Notes: generated by a model not told the origin, from the sequence alone. A stretch of DNA of 64,000 nucleotides from Mastigias papua (GCA_964019165.1 OZ025277.1:756884-820883), one strand, 5' to 3'. Positions 40,628 to 53,400 are shown, counted from the first letter of the stretch. Numbers and translations: made by a program.

Positions 40628-41277
40628 TCTAATTCTTTTATATTGGTTTTAGACACATGCCCCAAGTAGTGAGACAGTAATTTATCAGTGTTTCTTCATT
40701 AACTAACGCAATTTAGAAAGTACTTCAATGCCTTTACTAATTTTAGACTTAACAATATTAATGTGATCTTTCAATGACGGCTTAATATCAATTAGTACGC
40801 CAATGTATTTAGTAGATTCAACAATGCATAATTTTTCACTTTGATATGTATCTCAAATTTATTGGATTCAGTTTTGTTAGTGAGACCAAAGAGAAGTAGT
40901 TTGGACTTAGCTATATTTAGACTCAGTTTATTTGCTGTCAACCAATTTGAAATCTTATCAATTTCCATATTTAGGTTATCTGATAGTTTAGTAATATCTT
41001 TATCCTGATGCAACACGGCAGTATCATCAGCAAAGAGGAAGCATTTAACAAGATTTGAAGCCTCAATCATATCATTTACATAGATTTAAAACAATAATGG
41101 ACCCTGTACACTTCCTTGAGGAACACCACATTGAATAGATTTAATATTTGACAGTGTTTCGCCTACGGAGACACATTATTTTCTGTCCTGCAGATAAGAC
41201 TTGAACCAATCCAGAGGGTGCTCTCTGACACCAAGGAGCTCAAGCTTGTCAATCAATACATCACGATTAACTAAATA

Positions 41278-42959
41278 AATCGGGATCGGAGAAAATTCGC
41301 ACTAAATAACCAAGAGGGGGTGCATTTTCGCAAAGTTGAAAGTGTACGATACATGCGCATAGCTACGACTCAATAGCATGGACCGTACGAAGGCAAAACA
41401 TCGCTGAACAAAATGGTTGAGTTTTTCCTTCTTTAGGCATTTGAACAATTTATTGTTGGACGTTTACACCAGTGAAGCTAAAATGTGGTCCTGATGTATT
41501 GAAGGCAAGATTCAGTGTATAATGCTATGTCACAATAAACAAGTTTATAGACTGCTCTTGTCTAGGGCAGTAACAGAAAATTCTCCGTACATTACGCAAT
41601 CAATGCTAAGGAAGCTAATAAGGAGGAGGATATAGATCAGGAATTCAGGCTATTTTATTCTACAAAGAAGGCTTTTCTAGCCAATTGCCCAGTACATAAT
41701 CCTAGCTTTTTCATGATTTCAATACTGAAACTTTCTTAAGACTTTCTCAGCGAGAATACTGTATACGAATTTACTGTACTATTACGCTGACAGATAGGCA
41801 CTGCACAAACATAACACTAAACTAAATAGATTTTCATATGAAATCTGTGCAAATTAAACAAAAGAGATGACGGGCTTGCATTAAAACTGAAATTTCGAGC
41901 GTGTATCACATTATCAACTGTCTTAGGCCCTGCTTGATATAGTTGAACAATGTCCCAAAGAAACAACAAGAGCTGACCGTTGCCAGGAATACTTTCAAAA
42001 TGCAATAAACACATTAGCATATGCATTCAAAATTACCCCTTCTTTCTACGTTTCTTTATTTTGCTATTATAATCAGCATTTTGAAAATGCAAACTTTCTA
42101 CAACTCAATATTTCTATTAAAAAAGCTTTCTTTACCATTTGAGATTCGAATTTAAGAGATTCTGTGGCAACTTTTTAGTTACTGCCCTCCAGTTCGTAAA
42201 TCAGTCTTTGACAACAAAAACAGATCAGATAAAATCGAAAGAAAGTAGATTAATTTCAAACTTTAAGATGGATATCAAAGATGATCAATTCTACGGGTAA
42301 ACTGATATCATTCATTTCTACTTAGTCTTATCAAATTGCAGAAAAACATTGTACAAGGCGCAGATAAAACGAACATTCAGAACTCGGTAGTACTTAGAAA
42401 ACTAAAAATTTAATCTATGTCAATTCGGCTTCTAAAGTAAACAGTTGATTGTGGGTTAATTGTGATGACTGTCGACACGAGATGTAACCCAGTCAACAAT
42501 AATATGAGGTTTGGAATGCCTATTACCATACAGAAGATTTACAGATTTTCGATTCCTGTCACAGTTAAAACTTTCGCGTTATTGGCTAAGGGGCAAGGCA
42601 CTCGAATAGCTTCGGTCCTATTTGATAAATTTTATGCATTAAGCTACAAATTGCTGGCAAAAGCTCTAATACTCTGAAGCAAAGTGATAGTGTATCTCAG
42701 TGATCAACACTAGGGCTATTGCTCTATGTTCTCATTGTCAATTTTTTATTCATTTATTGAATTCTTTAAATTTGGTATTTACAAAAGCTTGTTAATATAA
42801 CTATATACATATATAAAGCTAGTTAAAACCAACTATTTACAAAATGAAAACTTTACAATAATATTAAGAAAAAAGAACAGAAATAGAGTAATATTAAGAA
42901 ACAAGAACAGAAATATAATCCAACTTTTTAGTAGTATTTATAGAGGAACTTCCAAATTT
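41278..42959. other. Duplicated intergenic sequence, no gene seen
   Basis: Blocks at 41278-41720 and 42330-42780 match copy 2 (about 50745-51260 and 51260-51830). The piece 41720-42330 has no counterpart in copy 2. No coding exon is supported. Confidence 0.55.
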
Positions 42960-45060
42960 ATTTACAAACAATTATTGCAAATGCAATTTTCACCCTTCCA
43001 CTTTTTTATTTTTCTGTTGAATTCTATAATAGATTGTGACCATTTTATAGAATTTGGCAGGTTATTCCAGAAGATGCTCCCCCTAAAGGCCAAAGAATCG
43101 GTCCCACAAGCTGCAGTTTTTGCTAGTGGTAGCATTAATAGTGAGCCGGATATTAGATTGTACATTTAGTCCTACCGTTCGAATATATTCCACAAGAAGG
43201 ATGGATTTTCTCATGAAAGACACTTGTCTATTTCTATCATCAGGTTGAGTAGATTTGTAATATGGGCTCTGGTGTCACCTATCTTTAGGATAAGTTCATC
43301 AAAGCTGGAGGTATGGTCTTCAAGAAGTATTCTCAGAGCTCTTCTGTGAACATGATGTGTGTTTTGTATTGTGTTTTACAGTAGAACATCCAGATAAGTG
43401 GACAATAATTGAAATTTGACATTATCAATGTATGGAATTATGAAAGCAAAACCAAGATCATGAAGATCATTAGAGTTCCTGTGCAAAATGAACAAAGCAA
43501 TATAAGTGTTAACGGACAAGCTATAGAAAACGTGAAAGATTTTGTTTATCTTGGAGCAATGATTACCGAAAATTATGATGATTCTAAAGAAATCAAGAGA
43601 CGTATTACTATTGCAAAAAATGCAATGATTTCACTAGTTAAAATTTGGAAAGACAGAGCAATATCAATTACTACAAAGAAAAGACTTTTAACATCCTTGG
43701 TCTTTAGTATTGCTACTTATGGATCTGAGTGCTGGATACTAAAAACAACTGACAAAAAGAAAATTAACTCCTTTGAGCTGTGGTGCTATCGACGCTTATT
43801 AAGAATCAATTGGACTGATAAAAAGACTAATGAATACGTTTTAGGTAAAATTGGAACTAGAGAAAGACTGCTAACTGCCATTGTTAAGCGAAAAATGGCT
43901 TTCGTCGGACATATATTCAGAAAAGATGACATTTGCAAAGACTTATTAACTGGGACCGTGTATGGGAAAAGAGGAAGAGGTAGACCAAAGACGAGGTACA
44001 GCGATAACATTCGAGAATTTGGTGGGAATCGGAGCTTTGTTGATTTATATCGACTAGCACAGAATAGACAAGCATGGAGAGCCACGGCTGTTCACCTAAA
44101 TGAACTTCCCGTCCAATGATGATGATGGTATAGGATTTTCCCTTTCTTCTCGTCCATATGAGGTGCAACCCTTGAGAATGCACTGACTTCTTTTCCAGAC
44201 TTTCTGACATAGTGTCTCCACATACTTATCAATCTTCGTCAACAGTTATCGCAAGTAATTTAACGAATCTAGTCACATTTATTATTTTGATCCCAATTTC
44301 CTAAAGGAATTCTTGGTGCGGTTTCAAGCCAAAAAACAATACTTGAAATTTCATGGGATTTGCTATCATTCTACTTTGTTGAAAGCAGTCGACCCTGGGG
44401 ATATCACCCATAAGTCTCCTTGCCACTGATTCAACATCTCCGTCACATGCATATACAGTATTATCGTCCGCAAAGTTACAGACATCTGAGGACTTCATGG
44501 CGAAGATGAAGTCACTTATAAAGATATTAAATAGTAGTGAACCGAGAACTGAGTCTTGCAAGACTCCCAAATCCATTTCCTGCCATTCACTGAATATGGA
44601 GCCTTCTTTAACACGATGCTTTCTGTGTGACAGGTAGTTTGCGAACAGTGCAAGACTATTAGGTCCAAACCCATATGCTGCAAGTTTGGTTATTAGCAAA
44701 TCATTGGAAGGCAATCATAGGCCCATTAGCAGTATCTCTACTAACAATTTTTTATCGAGTGTATTAAGATACGTCTTAATAAGGCTAAAAAAGTGCGAGC
44801 TGTGTACTGTGCCCATTTCGAAAGGCACAAAGTAAGATAGATAAAAAGTTACATGCAAATGGCTGTATCTGCTTTGACATAATGCTATCAAACACTTTAA
44901 CAAGAGCTGATAAGACACTTATTGGCCGGTAGTTAATATTTAGTGTACTTTCACCATTTTCAAGAATTGAGAAGACATCAACCAGCGTGAGGTTTTCTGG
45001 GAATTCGTGATTTAAGAAGTATGTTATGTGTACGAGGGAACACCCTGACATTAGCTATGA
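42960..45060 (-). mobile_element. Decayed CR1/L2-type LINE, duplication copy 1
   Basis: Minus-strand reverse-transcriptase remnants in order: NYRPISVLSALVKVFDSIM with a GHSTQLALF end (45051-44785), then the FADDNTVYACDGD box (44714-44301). After the RTE insertion comes the C-terminal tail with FWNNLPNSIKW and a CICNNC ending (43165-42962). Frames are broken by stops and frameshifts. The same remnant at the same relative place in copy 2 shows that it predates the segmental duplication. Confidence 0.8.
43436..44127 (+). mobile_element. RTE-like LINE 3' end inserted into the older LINE
   Basis: An open frame of about 230 residues at 43409-44119 encodes the C-terminal part of a non-LTR retrotransposon polyprotein: VKDFVYLGAMI, IATYGSECWIL, RRLLRINWTDKKTNEYVL, FVGHIFRKDD and GKRGRGRPKTRY. 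It ends in GATGATGATGG, the short tandem tail typical of RTE-type elements. Copy 2 reads straight through (AATGTATGGTACAGGATTT near 52488), giving a clean unoccupied site. The shared ATGG at both edges may be a short target duplication. The frame is intact, so insertion is relatively recent, but the element is 5'-truncated. Confidence 0.85.
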
Positions 45061-46423
45061 ATTTTCAGCTATCAGTTCACATTAATTATTTTTCTCTCGA
45101 TAATTTCGATATATCTCCGTAACTGCCATCGCCACAATTCTCAAGATGCTGTTATCAACCACCCACATCCTCCTGCTTAGGGGAATGTTCATAGCTAAAT
45201 AACGTTGCCTATAAAGACAAATAATTTATGGAACTAATTTGTAGGAATTAAGAGAAATTTCTGTGACAATCTCAACTTATCCCTCCCCATCGTCGTAACA
45301 CATAGAGCATCGACCATACCCCCTACTCCTAAGTAGGCCCGCAAATTCCCGTAACCGCACAACATACATGCGCTTTAAAAATCTGACCATTATGTCTAAT
45401 TACTGTAAATATATATTTAGCCTATGTCAACCAGAAGGGACATTATGTATGCTGAGAGAAACACCGATGGTTCGAGTCGAACCCCCCGGATCGTAGTTGG
45501 GACGCTCGCTCACTGTCCAGTGTCCACCCAGCAGCAAATAAGTACATGGTGGTAACACTGGGGAAGTTAACAGCGACGAGGAAAGGGAGTAGCCACCCTA
45601 CCTCACTATGCCGGCGGTACAGGACATGTGTCCTCTCTACCAGGCACTCCCAAACGTACGGAATCGTATATGGGACTAACCTTTACCTAACTACACGCTT
45701 GTTCTACAAGGAACCTACAATCCTGGATGTAAGTTACTGGACCTTTCGTCATTTTTCTGTGACCCCCCTTTCCCCCTAAATCAATGTTGTTCTCGACGAA
45801 GATATTTATGAGAAGCGCCTTTCACTAAAATCTTACAAAAGAACAACATTGATAGGTGGGGGAAGGGGGAAAACTAGTGTCAAAATCTTGGGCAGACAGT
45901 CCGGATATATTTTGTCCATGATTGTAACTCAAGACGTTGTTCCAAAAGTTCCTTATTTCTGGTCCCACAATGGTCAACTTGTGGTACAAAACGTTCCTTC
46001 ATAGTTCCTTAATTTTCACTCCACATTCAGTGCCTTACATATGGTACAGACACAAGTAAACATTGAAGTTCTGAATTTCGTCTTTAATTTTGGAAATAAC
46101 TTAAGACCAATGAAACATGACACACTTGATACAAGCACAACAATCTACAGAATGCTGGTTTTGGCTGCAAATGAATGGGACCGGCTTCCTAATTCTTGAG
46201 GTTTTGCTGTTATAACATTGTTTCAAATTAAAAAACTCCTTAGGGGCTTTTCTTTTAGTAGTATATGTTCATTAAATGTTTTTGCATTCTACATGTAGGT
46301 TCCTGACAAAGTGGTTCTTATAAACAAAATACGTGGCTATTTTGTATACGTGGACAGCATCAACAACAATATGACCGTCACAGGGTAACAAGATCTCAGT
46401 TAAGAATCCTGCAAATTTCAAAC
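45061..46423. other. Duplicated region upstream of GMPPA pseudogene
   Basis: It matches 53400-54785 closely. No coding exon is supported in either copy. It contains a T-arm-like palindrome GGTTCGAGTCGAACC near 45470 but no tRNA cloverleaf. It should include the former GMPPA promoter. Confidence 0.5.
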
Positions 46424-48473
46424 ATGGCGGGCGACAAATGAGCCAGTGAAAGCAGTAATTGTGACTGGCGGGCCGCAGAAAGGTGATTTCTGCAAAACAA
46501 ATATAATGGCGACTTTTTCAAGTAGAATTTGTCATTGACAGAAGTAGATGTTACTATTTTATGTAACTGGAAGGTCTTGCACACACCCAGCCTGGAATCA
46601 GACATTTAGTAAGGCCACACAGATCTGCGCGAATATAGTTCAAGACGTATACACCAGTATACTATTTGTATATTTGTTTCCATACATAATCTCTTTAGTT
46701 TTACTGAAATACGCCGGCGTATAGCATAGCCAAGGTTGTTGTACGTCAATAATCTACGGCGTGACCCCACTCGATTCGGCGTGACCCCACTCGATTCGGC
46801 GTGACCCCACTCGATTTCAGATTGTGTTTGAATTTGATAGGGACCTGCCCCACAACATAGCATATCATTACATAATAAATAATATATTATAGGGCTGGTA
46901 CATAGAACATGCCTATCTGAATCATTGCACTGAGAACTAAATATGAGACTTTATTTTTGTGATTGTGCAATCTGATGTGATTTTCATTTTTCAGGTACAA
47001 GATTTAGGCCATTGTCACTTGATGTACCAAAACCACTTTTTCCGGTGGCAGGCGTCCCCTTGATTCAACATCATGTTGAAGCATGCCTTAAGGCAAGTTG
47101 TTATCTTTCATACAAATCATAAAGAAACCCCAGCTGTTATGACTTTTTGGTATGCTGATTTTCTGCTTATGTTCATTTAGGTAGAGGGGCTAAGAGAGAT
47201 CATACTCCTTGGATACTACCAATCAAACGATCACCTTTCTGGGTTTATAGATCAGATGAAAAGGGAATCTGGCGTATCCATAAGGTACTTTATCACCTAT
47301 CTGTCTCACTTGACAAATTTTCTTTTTGGATTAATTCTGTTGAGTTTTTCAGTGATTTCTTTTGAAAGGCACAAGTAAAACTAAAATTTTATTCTCTTCC
47401 GGTAACAGATATCTTCAAGAGTTTAAGCCCCTTGGTACGGGTGGTGGGTTGTACCATTTTTGTGATCAAATTCAAGCTGGAAATCCAGAGGCAATTATAG
47501 TCATTCATTCAGATGTCTTTTGCATACCAACATTATCAGATATGGTCATGTGCTACAGAGAGAAAAATGCAACCAGTTCAGGAAAGTTCATAGTCCTTGG
47601 AACTCAGGTAGGGTCCACAATCCTAATCATGGGGTTTCATCATATACCTTGTGCAATTGGCATAGGAGGGCTTAATAATTAGGGGATTTGAAAACTGTCT
47701 GCCTAGATGAACATGAACAGCTGCTAGGATAGAAAACAGTTTCTTCCCATGTTGATTGCTGTCTAACAGTATTGAGCCAAAGCCAAGGGTGGTCAACACT
47801 ATTGTTTGTTCAAAAGAAAAATACCCTGGGAAACAAAATAGATATCTGCATAATAAGAGAGGGTACAGCCCCCAGCCTCTCACTTCCTACACCAATACCT
47901 ATATTGCTTTTCCAAAAGATTTGTATATTTTTAATTTGAATTCTGTATGGTACTGTGGATACATATTCTTTCCCTTATGTGAAGAATTCAATTCTTAATT
48001 AATCCTTTATATTTGCACTTCTAATTTAGTTTTTGATGATCTGTCATACCTTATTGCACTTTTTAGGTTTCAAATACCATGCCACAAATCCCAAGAAAAG
48101 TAAAAATACTCACTTGCTTACATAGTTCATTTGCTACACACATTTTTCTTACAAAGCCTGCATTCATTCATACATTCATTCATTTATTCACTCCTCTATT
48201 CATTCAGTAATTCACTTACATACTGAAAGTGCTTAGCACAGTGTATAACAAAATTGTTACTGATTGTATTGATAGTGAGTATTATGATCATTGATTACTG
48301 ATTATGATGCTTATGATGATTCTGTCATCACTGTTGTGATATAATGGTGACTTGTGCTGCGACAATGAAGACAATGGTGCTAGTATTGATGAATATGATG
48401 GAAATCATTCTAGGCTGCTCCAACACAGACTTCTGATCTTGGAAACATTGTCGGTGATTGGGATGCATTTGAG
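46424..48473 (+). pseudogene. GMPPA: Truncated GMPPA pseudogene (exons 1-5)
   Basis: Five exon equivalents are present: 46424-46482, 46995-47092, 47181-47284, 47409-47607, 48414-48473. Exon 1 differs from the intact copy by a G-to-T change that makes codon 6 a TGA stop and by a one-base insertion. This closes the normal start. Exons 2-5 keep length, phase and splice sites, including the GC donor after exon 2. The gene is cut in intron 5 at the duplication junction, so the rest of the nucleotidyltransferase domain and the whole left-handed beta-helix are missing. A transcript started downstream could still encode about 150 residues, but nothing shows this happens. Confidence 0.9.
46746..46815. 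repeat. 20-bp tandem repeat, three units (one in copy 2)
   Basis: CGGCGTGACCCCACTCGATT occurs three times in tandem within intron 1 of the GMPPA pseudogene. The equivalent place in the intact gene (near 55117-55140) holds a single unit, so the array expanded or contracted after the duplication. Confidence 0.93.
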
Positions 48474-49199
48474 GTAATCAAAACTTGTTCCATTCAGTTA
48501 GATATATATTGAGACATCTGATAGACTAGCTAGAAATTGAGTTACATATAGTCCACAATGATGTCTACTAAAGGCAGCTATAGATATGTGTAAGTGTGTG
48601 TGTGTTGAACTGACAGGTGAACATGCTGTGTATACATGTTTATTCACTCTGAACTGATGGGTGGGCACCATTGGTGAACATGCTATTGTTAGCTTACATC
48701 AGCAAAAATATTTAATAGTCTTTGATGAGAAAACCTACAACCAAAGTTATCAAGCCATGCAATTGAGAGTGCTCTGGTTGAATTTTCTATTTTTCTTAGC
48801 TCAGGAGATCTTGGAAGCACAACTGCAAAAGCCCTATGAACTAGACAAAGAGTGGTTATTAAACAAAGGGAAATTAGACCAATGGATAGGCGATGTTCAT
48901 ATAAGCTTAACAAGATGCAAGAAGAAGTTAGGAAGGAGAGCTTTGGACTTTTTGTATAGACAGGCAAAGAGAGACATGAAATGAGTATCAGAAAGAAGCA
49001 ACTTTTGCGGGGCCATTTTTGGGGGCAACTGCTTCACCGCAAGACGTTTAGAGATCACTAATGTACAATAAAACTTCATTGAGTGGAACATCCTATTTGA
49101 AAGGTGCAACTTAGCCACTAGTTTGATAGATCTGTATCAATCATCTAAAATATTTCTTTTTGTAAATTGCACTACGTGGCAGCCTCAATTTGACCACTG

Positions 49200-50468
49200 C
49201 TAGGACAATGTTTTCAAGATCATACAGACGTTTGTTTTGTTCTTTACATCGGTTATAAATCCATTTGGCTCCCTAAGACGAAAATCCTTTACTACCTCAT
49301 AGTGCTTAAATTGAGTTTCCAAGCAGCGCGGGTCCCATTGCCATCTGTAATTTTCAAATGCAAATAAGCTGTCTTGTAGCTTCGTAGAACTGAATTCTTT
49401 ACAGTGTTCTGGGCAAATGTCATGGCCAAAAGAGTAACAAAACCCTTCCTTTAGAACTTTGTTGGTGTACCACACAGGGGCCATAATTGCATCTTGATAT
49501 TTCCCATTTAACATGAAATGCCTTACGTGGATTGAGCTCCTTGGTATGGGGACTTTTTCACTTGCTAATACCTCTTTCTCAAAATATGTTGCATTCACCA
49601 TACTAGGAATCGCACCTGTCCCATCCCATTTGCCTAATGGAACCAATTGCAAGTGCCATGCGTACGAATTTCGATAAAAATACCACATATAGTTGCACAT
49701 AATGCTATAATGACAAAAGCATGTGCTATCGACTTTGACAGCGGCGGGTGCAATCCGGAACACTTCCTTAAACGGTTTGCCATGCAATTTCTCGACATAC
49801 CTTCGCATCTCCACAATGTGGTCCACCTTGAACACAACTGGAAAATACGACATACATTGCATTACCTGCTTTAGGCCAAGAATATATTCGGCAGTGTCTA
49901 TCCAACATGGCATTCTTGGAATCCCTATCCTCCCAGCAACAATTGGTTTTCCATCCTCAAACATGATATCTTGGGTAACGGCTGTAACAAATAAGGTATC
50001 GACATCTACGAAACCAACATAGCCTGTCAGATTGCAGAAATCTGCGTGCATCATATCCAAGTACATTCTCTCTTTTCCCCATTTATGTATGATGGTCTCA
50101 GGTACTGGTTCCATGTAACAAACATTAAGATCAAATCGATCATATTTACGTACAACTTCGGCAGCATACTCTCTATCTGCTTTCTTTTCACTATCGAAAA
50201 CAACTATCGTCGATGCGAGATGCTTCGGAAAGAAGAGCTCCATACTTTTGAATAACCAGTTTTCTAGTTGTTCAGTAAACTTCGGGCGGCTGGTAAGTCT
50301 AACATAGATTTTAAAGTTCCTCTGATCAAAATTTTCTTTTCGACTATCGCCATGAAATCTAGATGGATCTAATAACTTCTTCAGCGGTCTATTTAAGACT
50401 TTTACAACTGTAAACCAGAAAGTCACAGTTGCCAAGAGGAGTCCTAAAAAGAGAGTTTTCTTCGTCAT
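49200..50468 (-). CDS. Type II membrane glycosyltransferase-like protein, copy 2
   Basis: Intact single-exon paralogue of the gene at 34713-35981, 422 residues, about 94 percent identical. It has the same signal anchor, DVD motif at 155-157 and C-terminal Cys-rich region. Differences cluster in the tail, anchor and stem (positions 3, 5, 13, 14, 25, 26, 37, 41, 43, 45, 61, 63, 65), with only 11 over the remaining 357 residues. Asn360 is Ser here, removing one of the four glycosylation sequons. Both copies keep a full frame while the neighbouring GMPPA copy decayed, which argues that both are under selection. Substrate unknown. Confidence 0.85.
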   Translation of the reverse strand: MTKKTLFLGLLLATVTFWFTVVKVLNRPLKKLLDPSRFHGDSRKENFDQRNFKIYVRLTSRPKFTEQLENWLFKSMELFFPKHLASTIVVFDSEKKADREYAAEVVRKYDRFDLNVCYMEPVPETIIHKWGKERMYLDMMHADFCNLTGYVGFVDVDTLFVTAVTQDIMFEDGKPIVAGRIGIPRMPCWIDTAEYILGLKQVMQCMSYFPVVFKVDHIVEMRRYVEKLHGKPFKEVFRIAPAAVKVDSTCFCHYSIMCNYMWYFYRNSYAWHLQLVPLGKWDGTGAIPSMVNATYFEKEVLASEKVPIPRSSIHVRHFMLNGKYQDAIMAPVWYTNKVLKEGFCYSFGHDICPEHCKEFSSTKLQDSLFAFENYRWQWDPRCLETQFKHYEVVKDFRLREPNGFITDVKNKTNVCMILKTLS

Positions 50469-51559
50469 TATTTGATCGAACTCCTAAAGTATACAAAGGC
50501 AGTTACCTTGTTGCTAATCAGTTCATTTCAGCTACCCGAAACTGCCATCCGAATGTCTTGTGTTATTTGTACACAATCACTTCTTGTTAAAGAACGCCAA
50601 TAAGACTAGAGCAAGTCAAGCATGACACCATAGCAACCATTCTATAGCCGCAAATGCTTACAGTCAGGAAAGCACTTACAAGCTTAAGAATGACGGGGGT
50701 TGCAAACATTTCTAAAATTAAATAGGGAGATGCAATAAATGGGGGTCGAAGAAAATTCTGCACTAAATAGCCAAGAGGGGGTGCATTTTCGTAAAAATTG
50801 AAAGTGTACCATACAACAATGACAACAACAGCATGTTCACAAGGGAATATAGGCAGCAAGAGAGGGTCGGACTAAACTATTACATGTCTGGAAAGATGTT
50901 CTAAAACACGCGCATCGCTACGACTCAATAGCATACACCGTACGAAGGCAAAACATCGCTGAAAAAACAATTTATTGTTGGACGTTTAAACCAGTGAAGC
51001 TAAAATGTGGTCCTGATGTATTGAAGGCAAGATTCAGTGTAGAATGCTATGTCACAATAAACAAGTTTATAGACTGCTCTTGTCTGGGGCAGTAACAGAA
51101 AATTCTCCGTACATTACGCAATCAATGCTAAGGAAGCTAATAAGGAGGAGGATATAGATCAGGAATTCAGGCTATTTTATTCTACAAAGAAGGCTTTTCT
51201 AGCCCATTGCCCAGTGCGTAAACTCTCTTAGCTTTTTCATGATTTCAATACTGAAACTATCTTTAAACATTGTACAAGGCACAGACAAACGAACACACAG
51301 AACTCTGTAGTATTTTGAGAGCTACAAAATTATTCTCTTTCAATTCGACTTGTAAAGTGAACATTTGATTGTGGGTTAATTGTGACGACTGTCGACACAA
51401 GATGTAACCCTGTCAACAATAATATGAGGTTTGGAATGCCTATTACCATACAGAAGATTTAAAGATTTTCGATTCCTTTCACATTTAAAACTTTAACGTT
51501 ATTGGCTAACGGGCAAGGTGATCGAATAGCTTCGGTCTTATTTGATAAAGTTTATGCAA

Positions 51560-51750
51560 TCACGCGCCCATGCCTCTGCGGGGCAAGTCCCGTACATATA
51601 TAGTTTAGGTAATGCAAACACGCGGACAGATTGATTAGTGACGCACAGAGAAGAGACGAACTGGAGCAATTACTTTATACTTTAGCTATATGTATATAAC
51701 TTTATATTATAGTTTTGTGTTTCTCTGAGTTCAGCTTACCCAAGTCTACA
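51560..51750. other. Copy-2-specific 190-bp segment
   Basis: Between TTTGATAAAGTTTATGCA and AAAGTGATAATGTATCTCA, copy 2 holds about 190 bp (beginning ATCACGCGCCCATGCCTCTG) where copy 1 has about 50 unrelated bases. It could be a small insertion or a replacement. No terminal repeats or target duplication were clear. Confidence 0.5.
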
Positions 51751-52019
51751 ATAAAGTGATAATGTATCTCATTGATCACTGCCAGGGCTATTGCTCTTTG
51801 TTGTCATTGCCAACTTTTTATTTATTTACTAAATTCTTTAAAGTTGGTATTTACAATAGCTTGCCAATATAACTATATACGTATATAAAGCTAATTAAAA
51901 TCAACTATTTACAAAATGAAAACTTTACAATAATATCAAGAAAAAAGAACAGAAATAGAATATTATTAAGAAACAAGAACAGAAATATAATCCAACTTTT
52001 TAGTAGTATTTATAGAGGA

Positions 52020-53400
52020 ACTTCCAAATTTATTTACAAACAATTATTGCAAATGCAATTTTCACCCTTCCACTTTTTTATTTTTCTGTTGAATTCTATA
52101 ATAGGTTGTGACCATTTTATAGAATTTGGCAGGGGTTTTACAGAGGATGCTTCCCCTAAAGGCCAAAGAATCGGTCCCACAAGCTGCAGTTTTTGCTAGT
52201 GGTAGCATTAATAGCGAGCCGGATATTAGATTGTACATTTAGTCCTACCGTTCGAATATATTCCACAAGAAGGATGGATTTTCGCACGAAAGACACTTGT
52301 CTATTTCTATCATCAGGTTGAGTAGATTTGTCACCTATCTTTAGGATAAGTTCATCAAAGCTGGAGGTATGGTCTTCAAGAAGTATTCTCAGAGCTCTTC
52401 TGTGAACATGATGTGTGTTTTGTATTGTGTTTTACAGTAGAACATCCAGATAAGTGGACAATAATTGAAATTTGACATTATCAATGTATGGTACAGGATT
52501 TCTCCTTTCTTCTAGTCCATATGAGGTGCAACCCTTGAGAATGCACTGACTTCTTTTGCAGACTTTCTGACATAGTGTTTCCACATGCTTATCAATCTTT
52601 AGTTCATCGTTAACAGTTATCCCAAGTAAATTAACGGATCTAGTCAACTTTATTATTTAGCTCCCAATTTCTAAAAGGAGTTCTTGGTGCGGTTTCAAGC
52701 CAAAAAACAATACTTGAAATTTTAGGGGATTTGCTATCATTCTACTTTGTTGAAAGCAGTCGACAGCCCTAGGGATATCATCCATAAGTCTCCTTGCCAC
52801 TGATTCAACATCTCCGTCACATGCATATACAGTATTATCGTCCGCAAAGTTACAGACATCTGAGGACTTCATGGCGAAGATGAAGTCACTTATAAAGATA
52901 TTAAATAGTAGTGAACCGAGAACTGAGTCTTGCAAGACTCCCAAATCCATTTCCTGCCATTCACTGAGTATGGAGCCTTCTTTAACACGATGCTTTCTGT
53001 GTGACAGGTAGTTTGCGAATAGTGCAAGACTATTAGGTCCAAACCCATATGCTGCAAGTTTGGTTATTAGCAAATCATTGGAAGGCAATCATAGGCCTAG
53101 AATAGGTCCATTAGCAGTATCTCTACTAACCCTTTTTATCAAGTGTCTTAAGACACGTCTCAATTCGAAAGGCACAAATTAAGATAGATAAAAGGTTACG
53201 TGCAAATGGGTGTATCTGCTTTGACGTAACGCGCTAAAACACTTTAGCAAGAGCTGGTAAGACACTTGCTAGCCGATAGTTAATCTTTAGTGTACATCGA
53301 TGAGTTTGAGGCTTTCTGGGAAATCGTTTTCTGAGTATATGAAGTACGCTATGTGTTCGAGGGGATACCCTGACATTAGCTATAATTTTTCAGCTATAAG
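52020..53400 (-). mobile_element. Decayed CR1/L2-type LINE, duplication copy 2
   Basis: Same element as at 42960-45060 but without the RTE insertion. Minus-strand remnants include the FADDNTVYACDGD box (53088-52657), VNLLGITVNDELKIDKHV (52647-52432, a segment split by the insertion in copy 1) and the FWNNLPNSIKW-type tail. The 5' reverse-transcriptase part near 53150-53390 is more degraded than in copy 1. Confidence 0.8.

Larger units (their letters stand above)
39721..41277 (-). mobile_element. 5'-truncated non-LTR retrotransposon fragment
   Basis: Minus-strand translation between about 41285 and 40790 shows reverse-transcriptase motifs: a GVPQGSVQGPLLF-like block near 41100-41140, then FLFADDTAVL (the YADD-box equivalent) at 41070-40990 followed by LSLNIAKSKLLLFG. 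Stops interrupt it, for example after the SYLQDRK segment. The insertion is absent from duplication copy 2, where GATGCAATAAATGGGGGTCG is continuous. The clade is probably CR1/L2/Jockey-like by motif style. Confidence 0.75.

Noticed and set aside
45455..45500. tRNA-like GGTTCGAGTCGAACC
   Set aside because: The palindrome resembles a T-arm but no acceptor, D or anticodon arms surround it; the same sequence is in copy 2.
47756..47998. 80-codon frame, also at 56075-56317
   Set aside because: It lies in GMPPA intron 4 in both copies; conservation reflects the recent duplication, and no domain or start context supports coding.
48661..48984. 107-codon plus-strand frame next to glycosyltransferase copy 2
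   Set aside because: The homologous region in copy 1 (about 34195-34490) is frameshifted and interrupted, no domain is recognisable, and it overlaps the presumed 3' UTR of the minus-strand gene.
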